64,000 nt of DNA, taken from Nocardia ignorata NBRC 108230 (GTDB taxonomy: Bacteria; Actinomycetota; Actinomycetes; Mycobacteriales; Mycobacteriaceae). The stretch lies in assembly GCF_001612905.1 (NCBI RefSeq), contig NZ_BDBI01000002.1, forward strand, positions 186,001 to 250,000, written 5' to 3'. Below are positions 1-7,663 of the stretch, in pieces; position 1 is the stretch's first letter; each line of letters opens with the position of its first letter. The notes under the pieces are model-generated. The model made no database searches. It was given only the letters and a program-made list of their open reading frames with translations, and was not told the origin of the DNA. The position numbers and the translations under genes were made by a program.

Positions 1-2
1 CA

Positions 3-269
3 GACACGAAACTACAGAACATCCTCAACGACCTGTACAAGGGTGCCAACAACGCGAACCGAACAGGTGACGGCACCACCGCCGACGCGGTACGCAATGA
101 GTATCTAACATTGGAGCCTACTGAGGGCAAATGGCATCTGACCAAAGCGATGGAATCTCAGCGAGGCCTCGCGAAGTGGCTGATGGACAAGTCCAACGCC
201 AATTCGCCCGATAGAGCTGTGGCGATCCGCGAAATGCAGAATCTCATGGATGCGCTCGCAGGAAAGTAG
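3..269 (+). CDS. C-terminal end of a probable polymorphic toxin (5' truncated by window)
   Basis: An open frame runs from the left edge to TAG at 267-269, giving the last 88 codons of a larger protein. The tail reads like a compact toxin domain placed at the end of RHS/CdiA/WXG-type effectors: a helix with ILNDLYKGANNANRTGDGTT, then KWHLTKAMESQRGLAKWL, then DRAVAIREMQNLMDALAGK. I recall similar tails in polymorphic toxins but cannot name the family. The gene directly downstream has features of an immunity protein, which fits. GC is lower than in the core genes. The N-terminal delivery domain lies outside the window. The frame is certain; the toxin call is inferred from tail resemblance and context. 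Confidence 0.6.
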   Translation, partial: DTKLQNILNDLYKGANNANRTGDGTTADAVRNEYLTLEPTEGKWHLTKAMESQRGLAKWLMDKSNANSPDRAVAIREMQNLMDALAGK

Positions 270-282
270 GAGGGCAGCACGA

Positions 283-756
283 GTGACCGAGGAAAACGAC
301 AAGATTCTCGAGCAGATCCAGGAATGGGCCCGAGCGCTCGCGCCTGAACAGGCTCGATTCATCAGCGAACTGGCTCGCTTCCACCCGGATATCCAACAGC
401 TAGTAGTACAGCACTATGCGGATTTTGACGAACTCCTACCCACATTGCTGATGGGCGATGTTTCCCGCTGGATCACCGAGGCGGTCGCGAGCAACCGATT
501 GACCCCAGAACAATTGAATGCGTTCTTCGCGTATTTGGAGAGCGAGTGGGGTGATGGACAAAACCCGGTATCGGACCTTCTCGCGGTGTCGTTCGTCGAG
601 AATATCTACGATGAGCCTGCGGTTGTCGCGTTCCTCGGACCCCGACTGGACCGGTACCGGCGGCAGTATGTCGGCCTGGAGGCGGTCCAACCGTCCGATG
701 TTCGTCCTGCACCACCCGCACTGCTGAATCTGTTGAAGAGGTTTCGCCGTTCATGA
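283..756 (+). CDS. DUF7674-like putative immunity protein
   Basis: 157-residue cytoplasmic protein without signal peptide or membrane segment. The GTG start at 283 is chosen because AGGAGG lies at 268-273 with good spacing; an upstream in-frame start at 250 would be inside the toxin gene. The middle carries LLPTLLMGDVSRWITE and a following acidic, aromatic stretch (LESEWGDG, SFVENIYDEP). I associate this pattern with the DUF7674 family, small proteins encoded next to polymorphic toxins. It begins 13 bp after the toxin stop and overlaps the next gene by 4 bp (ATGA), so the three are probably co-transcribed. Inferred role: neutralises the preceding toxin. Family assignment is from memory of the motif. 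Confidence 0.6.
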   Translation: MTEENDKILEQIQEWARALAPEQARFISELARFHPDIQQLVVQHYADFDELLPTLLMGDVSRWITEAVASNRLTPEQLNAFFAYLESEWGDGQNPVSDLLAVSFVENIYDEPAVVAFLGPRLDRYRRQYVGLEAVQPSDVRPAPPALLNLLKRFRRS

Positions 757-1172
757 CTGCGCGTTCAGACTGGAACCAAGAAGTCCAACAACAGTTGGAG
801 CACTTACGCGCGGCAAGCGAGCAGCTCACCCGTGATGCCGCGTTGCTCCGGGGCAGCAGTGTGTCGCGGGGTATCACTGTCGAGGTCGACTCCAGCGGCG
901 ACATCCTGACGCTGCACATTGCCCCATCGCTGATGCGCGGCGACTCGACCCAGCTTGCCGCGCTGATTCGTGATTGCTACAAAGCGGCTCGCGCCGACGT
1001 AGCGGCCAAGTCTCAGCATCTCATTGCTACCGCTGACCCGCATCTGAAAGAGTCGCTGGCTGCGATTGCATCCTTTGGTAAGGCAACCCAAAATCCCATG
1101 CCTCGAGCTCTCACTGACGAGGAGATCCAGGCCGCCGACGACGAATACTTCCGGAGTCTGAACGGCTGGTAA
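753..1172 (+). CDS. YbaB/EbfC-like protein of T7SS-type loci
   Basis: 139 residues, starting with ATG inside the stop of the immunity gene (ATGA at 753-756). An N-terminal helix of about 30 residues is followed by a beta segment (SRGITVEVDSSGDILTLHI) and a long C-terminal helix. This helix-strand-helix order matches the YbaB/EbfC nucleoid-associated fold, versions of which occur beside ESX substrates in Nocardia and Mycobacterium. The coupling suggests a role in the same secretion or toxin locus, perhaps chaperone-like, but no function is proven. It is the last gene before the transposase remnant. Confidence 0.55.
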   Translation: MTARSDWNQEVQQQLEHLRAASEQLTRDAALLRGSSVSRGITVEVDSSGDILTLHIAPSLMRGDSTQLAALIRDCYKAARADVAAKSQHLIATADPHLKESLAAIASFGKATQNPMPRALTDEEIQAADDEYFRSLNGW

Positions 1173-1256
1173 TCCTCATCCATGATTCCCGCGTTGAGGG
1201 TAAGTGATGCCACGTAAGTCTGGATCGGTGATAGTGGCCGGTCCGTCGACCAGGAA

Positions 1257-1935
1257 TCAGTGAGCGTGGGCGAGGTTGGCCAGCCTCGCCACCCCTGCCA
1301 TCGTGATACCCACCCCGTCGCCACGAAGACGGCAGTCGCGCAGCTCGACACCCGAACAGCGGCGGTGCGGGAGGATCAGACCGGTGCCCTGGTAGCCGCC
1401 ATCAGCCATCACCACCGCGTTGCGGCACCTATAAGCGGCGCTGGACTCGGTCCAGGCCCGGCAGTCGTTGCGGTTACCCGGCGACGGTTTTCCCAACGCG
1501 AGGACGAGTTCGGTGTCAGCCTCGATGACGACCTGGTGGTTAGTCGAGTATCGGTAGTTCTTTATTCGGCGCTGCGACCTTGTGGTCGCGGGTCGGGACC
1601 ACGGTGCCGTCCACGATCAACACCGCACCACGCGGGAACCCGGCGCGGGGCCGTAGCGCCAACGCCGGTCCCAGACCTCGACCACCCGGGCCGCGGCCGA
1701 CTTCGGTACCCCGAATACCGCCGCGAGCTGCCGCATCGGGAGGTTGGTCCTACCAGTAGGTGGCCACCAACAGCACCCGGTCCTCGAAACACAACCCCCA
1801 GGGCCGGCCTCGTAACGGCCGGTCGACGCCCTCGCGCCGCAATCCGGTGATCAGGCGAGCAAACGTGCGAGGCCGCAGCCTGGAGAACAACTCCACCATC
1901 ACCGGATCGGACGACGAGAACACCACTGCGGACAC
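1257..1935 (-). pseudogene. Decayed IS5-type (DDE_Tnp_4-like) transposase
   Basis: On the minus strand the pieces of one transposase occur in order but in different frames. They are: GTG start at 1935 with SRLRPRTFARLITGLR and ending VLLVATYW then a stop; RTNLPMRQLAAVFGVPKSAA in a second frame; VLIVDGTVVPTRDHKVAA in another; NYRYSTNHQVVIEADT and PGNRNDCRAW with ADGGYQGTGLILPHRR; and finally VELRDCRLRGDGV to the stop at 1257-1259. At least three frameshifts are needed. About 25 residues normally found between PHRR and the RDCRLKGDGV block, including the last catalytic Glu region, are missing. The gene is therefore dead. I could not define terminal inverted repeats. It sits between the toxin operon and the first ESX/lipoprotein module. 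Confidence 0.8.
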
Positions 1936-2165
1936 GTGACCTCTTGCTGCTCAACGGCTTACGGGACAACGCTAAACAGCTCGATCGAGCTGATTCAGGA
2001 TCCGCCAGCCGGTGACGTCGCTCGGAACTGATGGAAGCGGCTCTGAATGCGGCAATTCAGTATGCGTATCCAGAGCCGACGCCCGTCCTATCCATCCTGG
2101 TCCAGCCGAGGGGTTGTGGGCCTTGTCGGTTCTCGATGGGTGTCCCACTTACGTTGTGGTGGAAC

Positions 2166-2171
2166 TACACT
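2166..2171 (+). promoter_or_regulatory. Putative -10 element before module copy 1
   Basis: TACACT at 2166-2171 lies 29 bp before the GTG at 2201 and sits in CTACACTGCGGGCTGAC. Almost the same string precedes the paralogous gene at 7298. Conservation in both copies supports a promoter; no clear -35 box is visible. Confidence 0.35.
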
Positions 2172-2200
2172 GCGGGCTGACCGTTGGAACGGAGGGATCT

Positions 2201-2562
2201 GTGGCGATCGCTGGGGATGCTACGGCGCAGTTGTGGAACGCTTCGTCGTCGGGGCAGTTTCGAATGGAGCCGGATGCTGCTCGGGAGGTGGCGTTGTCGT
2301 ATCTGCGGTTCGCGGGGATGTGTGACGAGTGGGTTAATGACGCCGAGATGCTCCGGACCATCCAAGGGTTCGGGCCGCTGGCGTCAGCGCAACAGTTGCA
2401 GACCGGCTTCGCAGAGAAGGCGGTGGGGCTAAGGAAGACCTCGGTCAGCTGGCAACCGCAGCGCAGGGTATGGCGGATGGATACCTCAAGGCTGCTGGAA
2501 TCCTGAGTGAGGCGGATGAACTCACTGCAACCGCATTGAGCAAACTTCCTGGACAGGCGTGA
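2201..2562 (+). pseudogene. ESX-associated helical protein, copy 1 (frameshifted)
   Basis: The GTG at 2201 follows a GGAGGG-type ribosome site. The first 77 or so residues match the intact paralogue at 7298-7663 (AQLWNASSSGQFRMEPDAAR against TQLWNAASSGQLRMEPDAAR; both continue with YLRFA and a GFG motif). Near 2430, in GGTGGGGCTAAGG, the frame is lost. The natural continuation (EDLGQLATAAQGMADGYLKA, then AGILSEADEL) is intact in the +1 frame and ends with TGA at 2560-2562, one base before the lipoprotein gene. The present frame instead stops at 2506. One missing G in the run of G residues restores the whole protein. The paralogue's family is small WXG100/ESX-like helical proteins. This is a recent mutation or a sequencing slip. 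Confidence 0.75.
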
Positions 2563-2563
2563 C

Positions 2564-3199
2564 ATGAGATTTCAGACGGTAGCGGGCTGCGCCCTTGTCG
2601 TAATTGCAGCCTCGTCATGCGGCTCGGCCACCCACAACGCCGGACTCAATTCTGGCTCGCCGGAAAACTCCACCAGCGCATCGGAGGTGTCGGGGGTACG
2701 GCCGACTCTGACGAATCCGAAACTGCAACCGCCGTCGCAGGACAATAAGTACACCAGATCGTCGGGGCGGCCGGAAGTGGTCTTCGACCCCTGTACGTGG
2801 ATCACCGATGCCGAGGCCGAGTCGATGGGCTTCCGGCCCGAGTCCCGAAGGCGTGGCCCGGACCTTGTCGCGGAGTACACCTTCTTGACCTGTGTGTTCG
2901 ACAACTCTGGCAACACCGTTGCACTCCACGTCGACTCGGGGAACACGACTTGGGACGAAAATCTGCAGAAGAACGGCGCCTGGTTGTCGGCGACGACCGT
3001 GAACGGCCGACAGGCAGGGTTGGTGCGTGGGGAGCCGGGAGGCGAGGACGCCTGCCAGGTGCACATGGTGACAGAGGCCGGTTTCGTGATTGTCGGAACT
3101 CTTATCCAGAGCCTTGGAAAGAACAAGGGGCTGGACCCCTGCACCAACATCATGGAAATCGCTTCGGTAGTGGAGAAATCCATCGGTAAGGAGAACTGA
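2564..3199 (+). CDS. DUF3558 family lipoprotein, copy 1
   Basis: 211 residues. The N-terminus is a lipoprotein signal with lipobox AASSC, so the mature protein is probably anchored on the outer face of the membrane. After a Ser/Asn-rich spacer comes the DUF3558 core: VVFDPCTWITDAEAESMGF, EYTFLTCVFDNS, a CQVHM segment and the terminal DPCTNIMEIASVVEKSI. The conserved Cys pairs are visible. DUF3558 lipoproteins are common in Nocardia and near ESX-type genes; no biochemical role is known to me. It follows the frameshifted helical gene by one base, and is strongly similar throughout to the second copy at 7660-8295, with an identical 3' end. Confidence 0.8.
   Translation: MRFQTVAGCALVVIAASSCGSATHNAGLNSGSPENSTSASEVSGVRPTLTNPKLQPPSQDNKYTRSSGRPEVVFDPCTWITDAEAESMGFRPESRRRGPDLVAEYTFLTCVFDNSGNTVALHVDSGNTTWDENLQKNGAWLSATTVNGRQAGLVRGEPGGEDACQVHMVTEAGFVIVGTLIQSLGKNKGLDPCTNIMEIASVVEKSIGKEN
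3146..3199 (+). repeat. 54-bp exact repeat, copy A
   Basis: The last 54 bases of this lipoprotein gene, from AACATCATGG to AAGGAGAACTGA, are identical to 8242-8295. The repeat covers the C-terminal helix codons and the AAGGAG ribosome site that, in the second copy, serves the next gene. Confidence 0.9.
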
Positions 3200-3526
3200 T
3201 CCTGTGCCGGACCGCGAACTGGCAAGCCAGTCGCAACCCGCCCTCTGGATGCTCGCAGCCGACACCAATTGAGTCGTACTCTCGCAGTAGATCGGCAGTT
3301 CCGGCATCGCTGAGGATGTGCTCGACATGTGGCATGGGGCTCTTGCTTGGCCAGCGATATCGACAGCATTGCCTGCGGGTGGCCCGAGATGACGCAGGGG
3401 AGTGCATGTTCCGGCATCGAAGCCACCGGCACCGACAGCGGAAGTCTGGACAACCGCGGTCAGGCCTGCGTGTAAAGTCGGTCGGCCGATGTTTCCGGAT
3501 TGTTCATCGATGGGGGATTGCGTCCA
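3200..3526 (+). other. Intergenic stretch with possible gene remnant
   Basis: No convincing gene. Just after the duplicated AAGGAG site a GTG at 3204 opens a 22-codon frame (DRELASQSQPALWMLAADT) that stops at 3271. It resembles the start of a protein often found after DUF3558 genes in Nocardia, so it may be the stump of a lost gene. The minus strand has an overlapping open stretch (3150-3407), but its 3' part is merely antisense to the lipoprotein gene. The right end must hold the promoter and leader of the EspC-like gene at 3527. Confidence 0.4.
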
Positions 3527-3838
3527 GTGCTACAGGTCGACATAGACGAGTTGAGGAAGCTCGCCACAACGGTCACTTCGGTAGGCGAGGAGATCGACAA
3601 GATCGATGTCCGCACCAACGGTGACAAGATCGGTGAGGCCTTCCCTGGTATCGAGATCGGCGCAGCGTGCGCGAAGGCAGGCGAGTACTCCGAGGGTGCA
3701 TGGCTGAGGATCGCTCAGCGGATGCGCCAGTTGGCCGGTATCGTCAATCAGTGCGCTGACAACGTCCAGACCAGCGACCAGGAATTCAAGAACCGCCTCG
3801 AGCAGATGGACTTCTTCGCCACCGGGAGCGTCGTCTGA
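3527..3838 (+). CDS. EspC-like type VII secretion target
   Basis: 103 residues, all helical, no signal peptide. The GTG start at 3527 is preferred because GGGGGA (3512-3517) lies upstream; TTG starts at 3500 and 3518 are alternatives. The pattern (LQVDIDELRKLATTV, then EIDKIDVRT, then GAACAKAGEYSEGAWLRIAQ, and a final DQEFKNRLEQMDFF) fits the ESX EspC family (PF10824). Those are small proteins exported with, or beside, larger ESX substrates. It overlaps the next gene (TGATG at 3836-3840), indicating tight coupling and probably heterodimer formation with, or co-secretion of, the 861-residue protein. Confidence 0.75.
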   Translation: MLQVDIDELRKLATTVTSVGEEIDKIDVRTNGDKIGEAFPGIEIGAACAKAGEYSEGAWLRIAQRMRQLAGIVNQCADNVQTSDQEFKNRLEQMDFFATGSVV

Positions 3839-6423
3839 TGGTGACCCGTGCGAACGTCGAGGCGTGGAAACCGGAGAAGCTGTCGGAGTGGGCGCAAGAG
3901 CTGGAAGACGACACCACCGCCTACGAAACCCAGCTGGGTTCCATGATCACCCACTTCCAGGGAACCACCTGGCAGGGTGCGGCCTATTCGGCCGCCTACG
4001 ACCGCTTCTATGAGGAGAACGACCAGGGTCGGCGGCTGTCCATCGAGATTCGGGACATCGCTACAGCACTCCGTGGCGCCGATTCACGACTCGCCAACGA
4101 ACGCAGGGTGTTGCTCAGCCGCGTCACCGAAGCGGAAACCGATGCCGATTGCCCTGTAGGCCTCACAGTCGATGACAGTTGGAAGGTGTCGGCCAAGCCG
4201 TATACCGAATCCGATTACACCGACGAGCAAAAGAAGAAGATCAAGGACCGGATCACTCACCACCAGGGCCTGATCGATTCCGCGAAGACGAGTCTGCTGA
4301 CCGCGGCTACCGAAGCGACCACCGCGATCAACACCGCCTCGGACGAGGTGCGCGTCCGAGGCGACCAACTCGGCAACGGACTGGACGTGCCGACTCCGAC
4401 GGCAGTCGATGTGGCGGCGCTCGGCCGCCAAGATGGCGAGACCATCGCCGACGGCAAACTGTCCGACGAAGAGATCGCCCAGATCAGCGCCCGCCTCGGC
4501 CAAGCCGGGCTCACACCCGAACAACTCCAGGCGCTGGCGAACGGAGAGGAAGTCACGGTCCCGCAGTCGACCATGGACTACCTGAACAACCTCTACGACA
4601 AGGCTGGTCGCGACGGCCTGATCGATCTGGCCGACCGCCTCGTGATCGACGGTTCCCCCGAATCACTCGAACTCCGCGAGAACCTTGCCAACGGGTTGCT
4701 CACTCTGTCCAACGAGGACATCGTTACCCGCGCCGCCAACGGGGAGGTCGCCGACCGTGGTGGTTGGAACCAGCTTCACCCCGAAGTCCGCGAACTCATC
4801 GGCACTCGGCCAGGTCTAAATGGCAGCCCAGACGGCAACACTCGCGATCTCCCCGACGACTACCGCTCGAACTTCGGTCCCAACATGGATAGGTGGGCCG
4901 GTGTCCAGGCGTACACCAAGGACATGCGCGGATTTGGACAGTTCCTCGCGGCCTCCGACCAGTCCTACATTCCGGGTGAACGGTTCGGCGTCGAACTCGA
5001 TCGGCAGGCCGCCAATCAGGCGTGGATTCTCGACAACGGCGGATACCAGGCCTACACGGGAGATAACAACGAACCAGAATGGCTGGCACGAACGGAGCAC
5101 AGCGCCAACGATCTGCTGTCCGTAGGATCTCGCAACAATGACTCCAGCTACGCGCTGCTGACAGGCAACGGCAGCGAGGAACTCTTCGGTAAAGACGTCC
5201 CCGGCCAAAGCTACGAAAAGTACGACCCCCAGGTTGTCCGAGGAATCTTCCAGCACGACTGGGCAGACAATGGAACTGCGGCCGGTCAGATGGTCAGCTG
5301 GATCGGCACCGAATCCCACGAAGTGGGCGCCGACGGCAAACCGACGACCGACGCCCTCCAGGCCCGCGAGGCGCTTACCCGCCTGCCTGAGCTGCTGACA
5401 CCGCGCGAAGAGGTGGACGACCCTAACGACGACAAACCCGATCGCCATCGATCCGGTGGGATCGATGTGGAGGAGTTCAACAAGATCGAGATGGGCTTCG
5501 TGAACAACCCCGAACTCGCCCGAGGGCTGTCGGTTGCCATGGGGTCAAATCTCGAGTCATGGGACAACCATCTGGTTCCTGGAACAGCCTATCTGCCCGA
5601 GCACGGCGAGGCACAGCTAGCTGTGACCGATGCAAATCGCCTGTTGTATTTGGCGAGCCAATCCGAGGGTGGCAGGCTAACTCTAGAGATGGCGCGAACG
5701 GCGCATGAAGCAGACATCCTGAACGCGGCTTTCACGCAACAGGAGATGCCGCCCAGCAAGTACCTAGAGCAACATCTCAGTGACCTCGCTACGCTGGACG
5801 GCCGCATCTCGAATGCGGCAGCCAATGCACTAACCTTCCAGGATCAGTACACGGTCAACGAATACAACGACGCCCAGCAGAATATTTATGACAACAAGAA
5901 GGCTGCGGCGAAACTTGTCGATCAGATCCTTATGGGAAGTGTCGACGTGGGTCTGGACTATACAAAAGGTCTTACGCAGGACAGTTACGGGCTGGGTGCC
6001 GCCACCGGAGTGGAGGGGGGGAAGAAAGTCACAGCTATGCTCGGTGAGGGTCTCATCGAGGGAGCGATCATGAGTTATGTTGATGAGCCCGAGAAGCTGT
6101 CGGTCGAGTATCCGGATGGTGCCACGATGAATGCTTTGGCGGTGAATGAATTTCAGCAGAAAATTTTGAACTATCAATTCGAACGCGGAGAGCTCAACAA
6201 TATGAATCTGATAGATCCGCAGACCGGTCGTCCGATCAATCTCAATGAGAATGTTCCGGAAGAAACGCAGCGTCAACTGAAGACTTACATGCTATCGCAT
6301 GGATTTCAGCCCCTGGTTGAAAGCTACACGACAAAATATGGATTGACGACTTTGTCCGGCACGGGATTGGGTGCTTCAAGCCTTTCGGTAATCCGGACCG
6401 GAATCGAAATGGCCAGTAAGTGA
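3838..6423 (+). CDS. Large TPR-region ESX-type effector candidate
   Basis: 861 residues, no signal peptide. Residues 1-130 form a helical WXG100-like region (FQGTTWQGAAYSAAYDRFY contains W-x-G). Around 200-290 there is a segment typical of mycobacterial TPR-repeat-region proteins: GKLSDEEIAQISARLGQAGL, then LTPEQLQALANGEEV, then STMDYLNNLYDKAG, then NGLLTLSNEDI. The long middle carries EFNKIEMGF and similar helices. The last 180 residues (YTKGLTQDSYGLGAATG to TGLGASSLSVIRTGIEMASK) match nothing I know. In the DNA, GC falls from about 70% near 4.4 kb to 40-50% after about 5.9 kb, and the next gene, a lipoprotein, is equally AT-rich. That suggests a replaceable C-terminal effector domain. Exported function is inferred from the EspC-like partner. 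Confidence 0.65.
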   Translation: MVTRANVEAWKPEKLSEWAQELEDDTTAYETQLGSMITHFQGTTWQGAAYSAAYDRFYEENDQGRRLSIEIRDIATALRGADSRLANERRVLLSRVTEAETDADCPVGLTVDDSWKVSAKPYTESDYTDEQKKKIKDRITHHQGLIDSAKTSLLTAATEATTAINTASDEVRVRGDQLGNGLDVPTPTAVDVAALGRQDGETIADGKLSDEEIAQISARLGQAGLTPEQLQALANGEEVTVPQSTMDYLNNLYDKAGRDGLIDLADRLVIDGSPESLELRENLANGLLTLSNEDIVTRAANGEVADRGGWNQLHPEVRELIGTRPGLNGSPDGNTRDLPDDYRSNFGPNMDRWAGVQAYTKDMRGFGQFLAASDQSYIPGERFGVELDRQAANQAWILDNGGYQAYTGDNNEPEWLARTEHSANDLLSVGSRNNDSSYALLTGNGSEELFGKDVPGQSYEKYDPQVVRGIFQHDWADNGTAAGQMVSWIGTESHEVGADGKPTTDALQAREALTRLPELLTPREEVDDPNDDKPDRHRSGGIDVEEFNKIEMGFVNNPELARGLSVAMGSNLESWDNHLVPGTAYLPEHGEAQLAVTDANRLLYLASQSEGGRLTLEMARTAHEADILNAAFTQQEMPPSKYLEQHLSDLATLDGRISNAAANALTFQDQYTVNEYNDAQQNIYDNKKAAAKLVDQILMGSVDVGLDYTKGLTQDSYGLGAATGVEGGKKVTAMLGEGLIEGAIMSYVDEPEKLSVEYPDGATMNALAVNEFQQKILNYQFERGELNNMNLIDPQTGRPINLNENVPEETQRQLKTYMLSHGFQPLVESYTTKYGLTTLSGTGLGASSLSVIRTGIEMASK

Positions 6424-6428
6424 TTTTG

Positions 6429-7103
6429 ATGGGAATCCAGTCCAAAGCGTCGGGTTTCGTGCTCATTACTGCAGCGGTAATGTTGTCCTCGTCGTGTGTC
6501 ACGACTCCGGCGAGGGAACTATCGGATGATACCACCACCTCGTCGGTGACTAGCTCGCCATTTCCGTTCCCTCCTGTGAAAACCGAATGGAATGCCGCTG
6601 TCCCGCTGACCTCGCAACAGCAGGCGGCTGCTGATGCTGCATTAAGGATGACAATTCTGGTCGGTGATTGGCGACCCATATCCGATCCAACTATCCCGCT
6701 TGAGATCCTCAGGCTCGTCAGTCCCGATCAGAAGCCTGTATTCATGCCTATAGGGACGGTCGCGGAGACCGGCGGCGAAACCTATCGTGTGGTCGCTGTA
6801 AGGGAGATATCACCATCTCGATGGGATTTTGATGTTTGCAGATACGACACGCCGGGGGTGTACAGTATGTCGACAACTGGTCAGCTGCAATTGAGTACGC
6901 CCCACATCGTCTACGCGGCTGACTCGCTTACTGTTTCACTGACAACGGAGCCGAATGGCGCCGGAGAGACGTCGGATAGTCCGCGCTTCCTTGTGGTCGA
7001 TTCCCAGCCGATCATCAACGATATGGCTCGTCAAACCTGTGAGCCGTATCGACCCGAGCCATACATCCAACAGCCACCCGAGCCCGTTTCTTCCGGGAAA
7101 TAG
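6429..7103 (+). CDS. Uncharacterised lipoprotein behind the large effector candidate
   Basis: 224 residues. The ATG at 6429 is preferred; an in-frame GTG at 6420 overlaps the stop of the large gene and is possible. The N-terminus is a lipoprotein signal with lipobox LSSSC, followed by a Thr/Ser-rich spacer and a predicted beta-rich domain (VAETGGETYRVVAVREI, SRWDFDVCRYD) containing two further Cys residues that could pair. No family is recognised. GC is about 50%, like the 3' end of the preceding gene and unlike the core genome. An outer-surface lipoprotein coupled to a secreted protein with a variable C-terminus could be its immunity partner or its receptor; this is inference only. Confidence 0.65.
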   Translation: MGIQSKASGFVLITAAVMLSSSCVTTPARELSDDTTTSSVTSSPFPFPPVKTEWNAAVPLTSQQQAAADAALRMTILVGDWRPISDPTIPLEILRLVSPDQKPVFMPIGTVAETGGETYRVVAVREISPSRWDFDVCRYDTPGVYSMSTTGQLQLSTPHIVYAADSLTVSLTTEPNGAGETSDSPRFLVVDSQPIINDMARQTCEPYRPEPYIQQPPEPVSSGK

Positions 7104-7258
7104 GCCAAGCGATCCTTCGTCCGAGTAAGCGGGCCAGTTGCGGCTAGCTCACGACTCGTGGTCTAGTGCGGACGGAATCGCGGCAGGGGAGAACGGCCAG
7201 GCGACCGAGGTCAGTCAGTCACACGAAGCCAGGGATTCTCGGTCGTGCAGTGGGGCGC

Positions 7259-7264
7259 TACACT
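7259..7264 (+). promoter_or_regulatory. Putative -10 element before module copy 2
   Basis: TACACT at 7259-7264 in GCTACACTGCGTGCTGACG, 33 bp before the GTG at 7298. It mirrors the element at 2166-2171 and is part of a conserved block upstream of both paralogous genes. Confidence 0.35.
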
Positions 7265-7297
7265 GCGTGCTGACGAGAGCAGACGTGGGGAGGGTCA

Positions 7298-7663
7298 GTG
7301 GCTATCGGAGGGGAAGCTGCGACGCAGTTGTGGAACGCTGCGTCGTCGGGTCAGTTGCGGATGGAGCCGGACGCTGCTCGGGAGGTGGCTCAGGGCTATC
7401 TACGGTTCGCGGTGATGTGCGATGGGTGGGTCAAGGATGCGGTCCATCTGAAGTCCATCCACGGGTTCGGATCGCTGGACTCAGCTGAGCAGCTGCAGTC
7501 TGGGTTTGTGAAGAAGGCGGAATCGGCCGAGCAGGTTCTGAAACAGATGGCAACAGCGGCTCGCAAGATGGCCGACGGATATCTGCAGGCAGCGGGGATC
7601 TTGAGTGAAGTAGATCAGCTCAAAGCCGATGCATTCAAAGCCCTTGCGGTAGGAGCGGAATGA
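7298..7663 (+). CDS. ESX-associated helical protein, copy 2 (intact)
   Basis: 121 residues, GTG start at 7298 with GGGGAGGG just upstream. All-helical, without signal peptide. The sequence begins TQLWNAASSGQLRMEPDAAR, then YLRFAVMCDGWV, a GFG turn, and a second long helix (ATAARKMADGYLQAAGIL). Helix-turn-helix hairpins of this size are typical of WXG100/ESX-type partners, though the exact family is not recognised. It overlaps the lipoprotein gene by 4 bp (ATGA at 7660-7663). The frameshifted paralogue at 2201-2562 has the same arrangement, so the pair is a two-gene unit that was duplicated. Confidence 0.7.
   Translation: MAIGGEAATQLWNAASSGQLRMEPDAAREVAQGYLRFAVMCDGWVKDAVHLKSIHGFGSLDSAEQLQSGFVKKAESAEQVLKQMATAARKMADGYLQAAGILSEVDQLKADAFKALAVGAE

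Noticed and set aside
1195..2010. Terminal inverted repeats for the IS5-type remnant
   Set aside because: CCGG...AATCA strings near 1240 and 1990 agree at only about 14 of 22 positions when inverted; too weak to define ends.
3150..3407. 85-codon minus-strand frame with partly protein-like sequence
   Set aside because: Its 3' third is antisense to the lipoprotein gene and the remainder lacks a ribosome site and codon bias.
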